The notes beneath the pieces were generated by a model, which ran no database searches, had not been told where the DNA came from, and was given only the letters and a program-made list of their open reading frames with translations. A program made the translations under genes and the position numbers. Below, in pieces: positions 60,094 to 64,000 of a stretch of 64,000 nucleotides of DNA (position 1 is the stretch's first letter; each line of letters starts with the position of its first letter). The stretch comes from Nocardioides sp. PD653-B2 (GTDB lineage: Bacteria > Actinomycetota > Actinomycetes > Propionibacteriales > Nocardioidaceae), in assembly GCF_002117935.1 (NCBI RefSeq), contig NZ_BDJE01000040.1, forward strand, positions 41,124 through 105,123. The letters run 5' to 3'.

Positions 60094-61154
60094 CATCGCG
60101 GTCCGCCCGGGTCCTGGCGCTCGTCGTGCCCCTGCTGCTCGCCCTCGCGGCGGTCGGCGTGGCTCCGACGTACGCCGGCGGGCAGGCCGCGAAGAGGTCC
60201 GTCCAGCAGTCGAAGCGGATCGTCGTGAAGTGGGAGGGCTACCAGAAGTACCCGAAGTACCAGAAGGTCGCGGACCTGCCCGGGATCGGCCAGATCGAGC
60301 TGATGTGCCGACCCAACAACACGATGCTCCGGATCCGCGCCAACGACCGGCGGGCCGAGACGCAGATGTGGATGGCGAAGTACGAGACGAAGGACGGGAC
60401 CGACCGGATCGCGGTCAAGAACGTCCGCATCTACACCTACGCCACGGCCGCCGACGACGGCACCGGCGGCACCGGTCCCCAGGCCCACGAGGGCCTCAAC
60501 CAGGGCGCCCACGGCATCGAGGACTACGCCAAGGGCTCGGCGTACGGCGTGATCAGCCAGCGCCCGGGCCGCAACCAGCCCGGCGGCGGCGCGCTCACGG
60601 TGCCCGCGGCGGCCTACAAGCTGACCTGGTACTGGGAGCGGATGGCCTATCCCGGCAGCCAGTACTGCAAGATGACGCTCGCGCTGAAGACCGACACCGA
60701 CCAGCAGTTCGGGCTGAACTGGCACGGCAGCGACGAGGCCGCGACGACCTCGACCAGCAGCACCTCGATCCCGGGGCTGGGCGACGCGCTGGTGACCTGC
60801 GAGACCGGGCGCAACGGTGAGCGGAGCGTGGCCCTGCGCCCGCCGGCGTACGACCCGGGCGCCGACCCGGACGGCAGCGCCGAGCCCTACATGGACTACG
60901 AGTACAACCAGGGCGAGGGCCGGACCACGGACCCGGACCACATCTCGCGCTACTACGACCTCGACGTCGACCCGGTGACCGGCCTGATCGGTCCCGTGGA
61001 CCTGCCGCGCAACGGGATGATGCGGCTGTGGTTCGCGCCGCAGGGCACCGACGGCCCCAAGATCGGCTACGTGCTCTCGTCCTACATGGTCACGAACAAC
61101 GACGCCAAGCCCTACCTCAACACCTGCGAGGTCGCGGCCGCGCGACTCCCGTAG
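60090..61154 (+). CDS. Secreted protein of unknown function, last of the operon
   Basis: A 354-residue protein with a clear signal peptide (VLALVVPLLLALAAVGVAPTYAG). The mature part has aromatic- and Gly-rich strands (MWMAKYETKDGTDRIAV; YKLTWYWERMAYPGSQYC) and no recognised family. ATG overlaps the preceding stop by 4 nt. The operon ends 7 bp before the converging Nudix gene without a visible terminator. Confidence 0.7.
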   Translation: MTSRSARVLALVVPLLLALAAVGVAPTYAGGQAAKRSVQQSKRIVVKWEGYQKYPKYQKVADLPGIGQIELMCRPNNTMLRIRANDRRAETQMWMAKYETKDGTDRIAVKNVRIYTYATAADDGTGGTGPQAHEGLNQGAHGIEDYAKGSAYGVISQRPGRNQPGGGALTVPAAAYKLTWYWERMAYPGSQYCKMTLALKTDTDQQFGLNWHGSDEAATTSTSSTSIPGLGDALVTCETGRNGERSVALRPPAYDPGADPDGSAEPYMDYEYNQGEGRTTDPDHISRYYDLDVDPVTGLIGPVDLPRNGMMRLWFAPQGTDGPKIGYVLSSYMVTNNDAKPYLNTCEVAAARLP

Positions 61155-61161
61155 CCGGTCG

Positions 61162-62037
61162 TCAGCGGCCCAGGGCCTGGCGGACCACGTCGAGCACCGG
61201 CCGAGCACCGGACTCGACCTCCGCGATCGGCACCCACGCCACCGCGTCGGTGGTGCCGTCGACCTCGGCCAGGTGGGGCTCGGCGCCGTCGGCCAGGGTC
61301 ACGTCGTACACCAGGCTGACCGCGTGGAAGTCCTCGTAGCGACCCGACGGCGCCGTCCCGCTGAAATGCTCGTCGTGGGCGGTGACCAGCTCGCCGACCG
61401 TGCAGTCGACCCCGCACTCCTCCCGGACCTCGCGGATGACGGTCGCCCGCGGCGGTTCGCCGTGGTCGACGCCGCCGCCGGGCAGCGTCCACGACCCGGT
61501 GTGGAAGCCGCGGGCCGAGATGCGCACCAGGAGCACGCTGTCGTCGCGGACGGCGAGCGCGTAGGCGCCCAGGCGTTGGTGGCGGAACGGCTGGTGGTCG
61601 GCGATCGCCTCGAGCACCAGCGGCACCACCGGGACGCCGCCGTCGACGACGTCCTGGACCGTCAGCCAGGCCGCCTCCATCGTGGAGCCGTCGACCTCGA
61701 GCACCCGGGGCTCGGGCGCGTCCACCGGCACCCACCCGTCGTACACGATCCGCAACGCGTGGGCGTCGACCCGGCGTCCGTCGCGCCACACGCCCGGCAG
61801 GTGCGCCGAGTAGACGCGCGCGGTCTCACCGACGACCGCGTCCAGCCCGGTCTCCTCGCGGATCTCGCGGACCACGGCGTCGCGGGGGTCCTCGCCGTGG
61901 TCGAGGCCGCCACCCGGGAGCGTCCAGAGCTCCTCGGACGTCACCGTCGGGGCGAGCCGGCTGAGCAGGATCCGCCCGTCGCGCAGGATCACGGCGTACG
62001 CCGCGACCCGCTGGCGCTTCGGGAGCCCCCCGGCCAT
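61162..62037 (-). CDS. Tandem Nudix hydrolase
   Basis: A 291-residue protein with two Nudix domains. Box 1: GGGLDHGEDPRDAVVREIRE then ETGLD (about 43-66); box 2: GGGVDHGEPPRATVIREVRE then ECGVD (about 186-209). Both keep the REUxEE metal ligands, so both could cut a nucleoside-diphosphate derivative. ATG 62037 shares a base with the reductase stop. Confidence 0.88.
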   Translation of the reverse strand: MAGGLPKRQRVAAYAVILRDGRILLSRLAPTVTSEELWTLPGGGLDHGEDPRDAVVREIREETGLDAVVGETARVYSAHLPGVWRDGRRVDAHALRIVYDGWVPVDAPEPRVLEVDGSTMEAAWLTVQDVVDGGVPVVPLVLEAIADHQPFRHQRLGAYALAVRDDSVLLVRISARGFHTGSWTLPGGGVDHGEPPRATVIREVREECGVDCTVGELVTAHDEHFSGTAPSGRYEDFHAVSLVYDVTLADGAEPHLAEVDGTTDAVAWVPIAEVESGARPVLDVVRQALGR

Positions 62038-63287
62038 CAGCTGAACGGCGGACGGTTGTCGAGGGCGAGCGAGCGCCGGCCTGCCCAGCGCCACACCCGC
62101 GCGGCGCGGTCGCGGTCCTCGTCGGTGACCAGGTTGCCCATCCACCGCAGGGCGAGCGTCATCAGCCAGTCGGACCGCATGCCGGCCGGGCCGAGCGCGG
62201 GCAGCAGCCGCGGCACGGTCACCAGGCCGGCCAGCCGCCGCGCGATCGAGAAGCCCTCGCCGTAGTGGTCGCGCAGCAGCGCGGGCCACACCTGGGCGAG
62301 GTCGTCCCCCTCGGCCAGCACCTCCGCCACCAGCCGGCCGGTCTCGAGGCCGTAGTCGATGCCCTCCCCGTTGAGCGGGTTCACGCAGGCCGCCGCGTCA
62401 CCGATCAGCGCCCAGTTGGGCCCGGCGACGTGCGACACCGCACCGCCCATCGGCAGCAGCGCCGAGGTGGGCATCCGCAGCTCACCGGACAGCTTGAACT
62501 CCTCGCGGCGCTGCTCGGCGTAGAACGCCATCAGCGGCTTGATCGCCACGTTCGCGGGTCGCTTCGAGGTGGCGAGGGTGCCGACGCCGATGTTCACCTC
62601 ACCGGTGCCGAGCGGGAAGATCCACCCGTAGCCGGACAGGACCGGTCCCTTGCCGTCGGGGCCGCCCTCGCCGCGCAGCTCGAGGTGCGAGCTGATCCAC
62701 GGGTCGTCGGACATCTCCGAGGCGATGTAGGAGCGGCCGGCCACGCCGTACACCGTGTCGCGGTGCCACTCCCGACCGAGCACCTTGCCGAGCGGCGAGC
62801 GCACCCCGTCGGCCACCACGAGCCGCTTGCACGCGATCTCCACGGGTCCGGCCTCGGTCTTGAAGACCACCGCGCCGACCCGGTCGCCCTCGCGCCGTAC
62901 GTCCACCGCCCGGGCACCGTCGACGGCCACCGCTCCGGCCTTGATCGCCGTCGTGCGCAGGTGGTCGTCGAGCTCGGTGCGGGCGACGGCGGAGCCCCAG
63001 TCGGGCAGCGAGCCGCCGGGCCACGGCAGCAGCAGCGTCTGGCCGAACCCGTGGGCGCGCAGCCCCTGGTTGACGGTGTGGGCGCGCAGCCAGTCCTCGA
63101 GCCCGAGTCGCTGCATCTCGCCGATCGCGCGGGGGGTCAGGCCGTCACCGCAGGTCTTGTCGCGCGGGAACACCGCGGCGTCGGCCAGGACGACGTCCAG
63201 CCCGGCGCGCGCCGCCCACGCAGCAGCCGCCGACCCCGCGGGGCCGGCGCCCACGACGAGGACGTCGGTCTGCGCGGGGATGCTCAC
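62037..63287 (-). CDS. Geranylgeranyl-reductase-family flavoprotein
   Basis: A 416-residue FAD oxidoreductase. VLVVGAGPAGSAAAAWAARA binds FAD near 9-28, CGDGLTPRAI and GYGWIFPLG are family motifs, and ALIGDAAACVNPLNGEGIDY is the second FAD motif. Relatives saturate isoprenoid chains of menaquinone or lipids. GTG start at 63287. Confidence 0.88.
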   Translation of the reverse strand: MSIPAQTDVLVVGAGPAGSAAAAWAARAGLDVVLADAAVFPRDKTCGDGLTPRAIGEMQRLGLEDWLRAHTVNQGLRAHGFGQTLLLPWPGGSLPDWGSAVARTELDDHLRTTAIKAGAVAVDGARAVDVRREGDRVGAVVFKTEAGPVEIACKRLVVADGVRSPLGKVLGREWHRDTVYGVAGRSYIASEMSDDPWISSHLELRGEGGPDGKGPVLSGYGWIFPLGTGEVNIGVGTLATSKRPANVAIKPLMAFYAEQRREEFKLSGELRMPTSALLPMGGAVSHVAGPNWALIGDAAACVNPLNGEGIDYGLETGRLVAEVLAEGDDLAQVWPALLRDHYGEGFSIARRLAGLVTVPRLLPALGPAGMRSDWLMTLALRWMGNLVTDEDRDRAARVWRWAGRRSLALDNRPPFS

Positions 63288-63342
63288 CCCGCGATTCTCT
63301 CAGGCGGCGGCACGCGGCCGTGAATCAGGCACCCAGGGCCGG

Positions 63343-63864
63343 TCAGGGCCGACGGAGGGCCCGGTGCGAGAGCAGGTGGACGGCGTGGTTGCGACAGCCC
63401 GTGGTGCGGTGCTCGACGAACTGCGAGCGCGTCTCGTCGGGCAGGTAGACCCGGAAGCCGTCGACCTCCGCCGGGCGGCACCGGTGCGGGCCGTACGCGC
63501 CCGCGACCACCTCCACGACCGGGCTCACCACGCGCTGACCGGGCCGCACCACCAGCTCGCGCACCCGGCTCCTCGTCCGGTCGGCCGGGGCACCGATCTG
63601 GGTGCCGTCCCCGCCGCCGACGTACGACAGCCCGCCGTACCCACCCGTGCGGCAGGCGTGGTCCGAGGTGTTCCTCAGCACGATCCGCCCGTACCGGTGG
63701 CTCATCGCGGCGTCCCGGGCGTGGTACGACGCGGTCAGCTCCGCGTTGGTGCACTCCCCCACCGCCCGGTCCCGCCCGTCGGCGGTCGCCGGCACGGCCA
63801 CCAGCACCCCCGCCACGACCAGGCCGGTGGCCACGCACCCGAGCAGCGCTTGAACGATCCTCAT
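63343..63864 (-). CDS. Secreted DUF4232-like protein
   Basis: A 173-residue protein with a signal peptide (VQALLGCVATGLVVAGVLVA). The mature part (CTNAELTASYHARDAAMSHR; IVLRNTSDHACRTGGYGGLS; TGCRN near the end) matches the DUF4232 pattern with paired cysteines. AGGAGGG lies 5 nt before ATG 63864. Function unknown. Confidence 0.8.
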   Translation of the reverse strand: MRIVQALLGCVATGLVVAGVLVAVPATADGRDRAVGECTNAELTASYHARDAAMSHRYGRIVLRNTSDHACRTGGYGGLSYVGGGDGTQIGAPADRTRSRVRELVVRPGQRVVSPVVEVVAGAYGPHRCRPAEVDGFRVYLPDETRSQFVEHRTTGCRNHAVHLLSHRALRRP

Positions 63865-63964
63865 CGGAACCCTCCTCATCCGGCCGTGTCTCGGCCCAGC
63901 AGTGAGACGCACCCACTCGACGCCACGTTGCACCCGACCCCTGAGATCTCGCTGAGAGTCCAGA

Positions 63965-64000
63965 CCACCCCCGGTGGTGGAGGAAGGCGCGCCTTCGGTT
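63965..64000 (+). repeat. REP-like palindromic repeat, cut by the window edge
   Basis: CCACC-CCC-GGTGG followed by GGA and the perfect palindrome GAAGGCGCGCCTTC (63983-63996). The order and bases recall the opening of the 40702-41149 units (ACCACCACGGTGGTTGAGG then AAGGCGC). Confidence 0.6.

Overview
This is a gene-dense, very GC-rich window with frequent GTG starts, 4-nt stop/start overlaps and TAnnnT -10 boxes lying 6-7 nt before start codons. All of this points to a motile actinobacterium; protein flavour and the intergenic repeat type suggest Nocardioidaceae (Nocardioides-like). That assignment is an inference from sequence character, since there is no rRNA gene here. No tRNA, rRNA, insertion sequence or CRISPR array was seen.

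Layout. (1) 1-4062: end of a hotdog-like protein, a GH13 glucosidase, and a MarR regulator with a 14-TM drug exporter under an apparent self-controlled operator. (2) 4107-31948: a nearly complete flagellar locus. On the minus strand are flgN-flgK-flgL-fliW-csrA. Divergent to it are the sigma factor fliA, flagellin fliC, fliD-fliS and a small FliT-position gene; flgB-flgC-fliE-F-G-H-I-J, a dual peptidoglycan hydrolase, fliK-flgD-flgE; flbD-motA-motB-fliL; fliM-N-O-P-Q-R-flhB; and flhA plus a small membrane protein. (3) 31949-32203: a structured intergenic element with a 12-codon ORF behind a Shine-Dalgarno that can pair with the whole 3' tail of 16S rRNA. (4) 32204-36500: heterodimeric ABC exporter with its TetR repressor and operator. 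(5) 36507-42554: PdxH, a CitA-like citrate synthase, a methyltransferase, a zinc-ribbon membrane protein, SerC, a six-copy palindromic repeat array and a DUF222/HNH protein. (6) 42644-51038 (minus): a compact run from a transhydrogenase and FAD/Fe-S dehydrogenase pair through a methyltransferase, beta-propeller, topoisomerase IB and macrodomain to small proteins. (7) 51099-61154: a putative surface-polysaccharide locus built round a membrane glycosyltransferase with GspE-N/MshEN-like regulatory domains; seven genes are joined by six identical 4-nt overlaps. (8) 61162-64000: tandem Nudix protein, geranylgeranyl-reductase-like flavoprotein, DUF4232-like secreted protein and another repeat at the edge.

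How it may work together. Six flagellar transcription units start with the same sigma-28 motif, CTCAGG-N14-GCCGAT or a close variant. Four of their leaders (fliC, flgB, flbD, flhA) carry a hairpin whose six-base loop is ACGGAC or ACGGAA, the classical CsrA recognition form, while csrA and its antagonist fliW sit in the same locus. The simplest reading is a two-layer flagellar regulon: FliA makes the transcripts, and CsrA/FliW gates translation of several of them, not just flagellin. This, the 16S-complementary micro-ORF element and the polysaccharide locus are the most promising leads.
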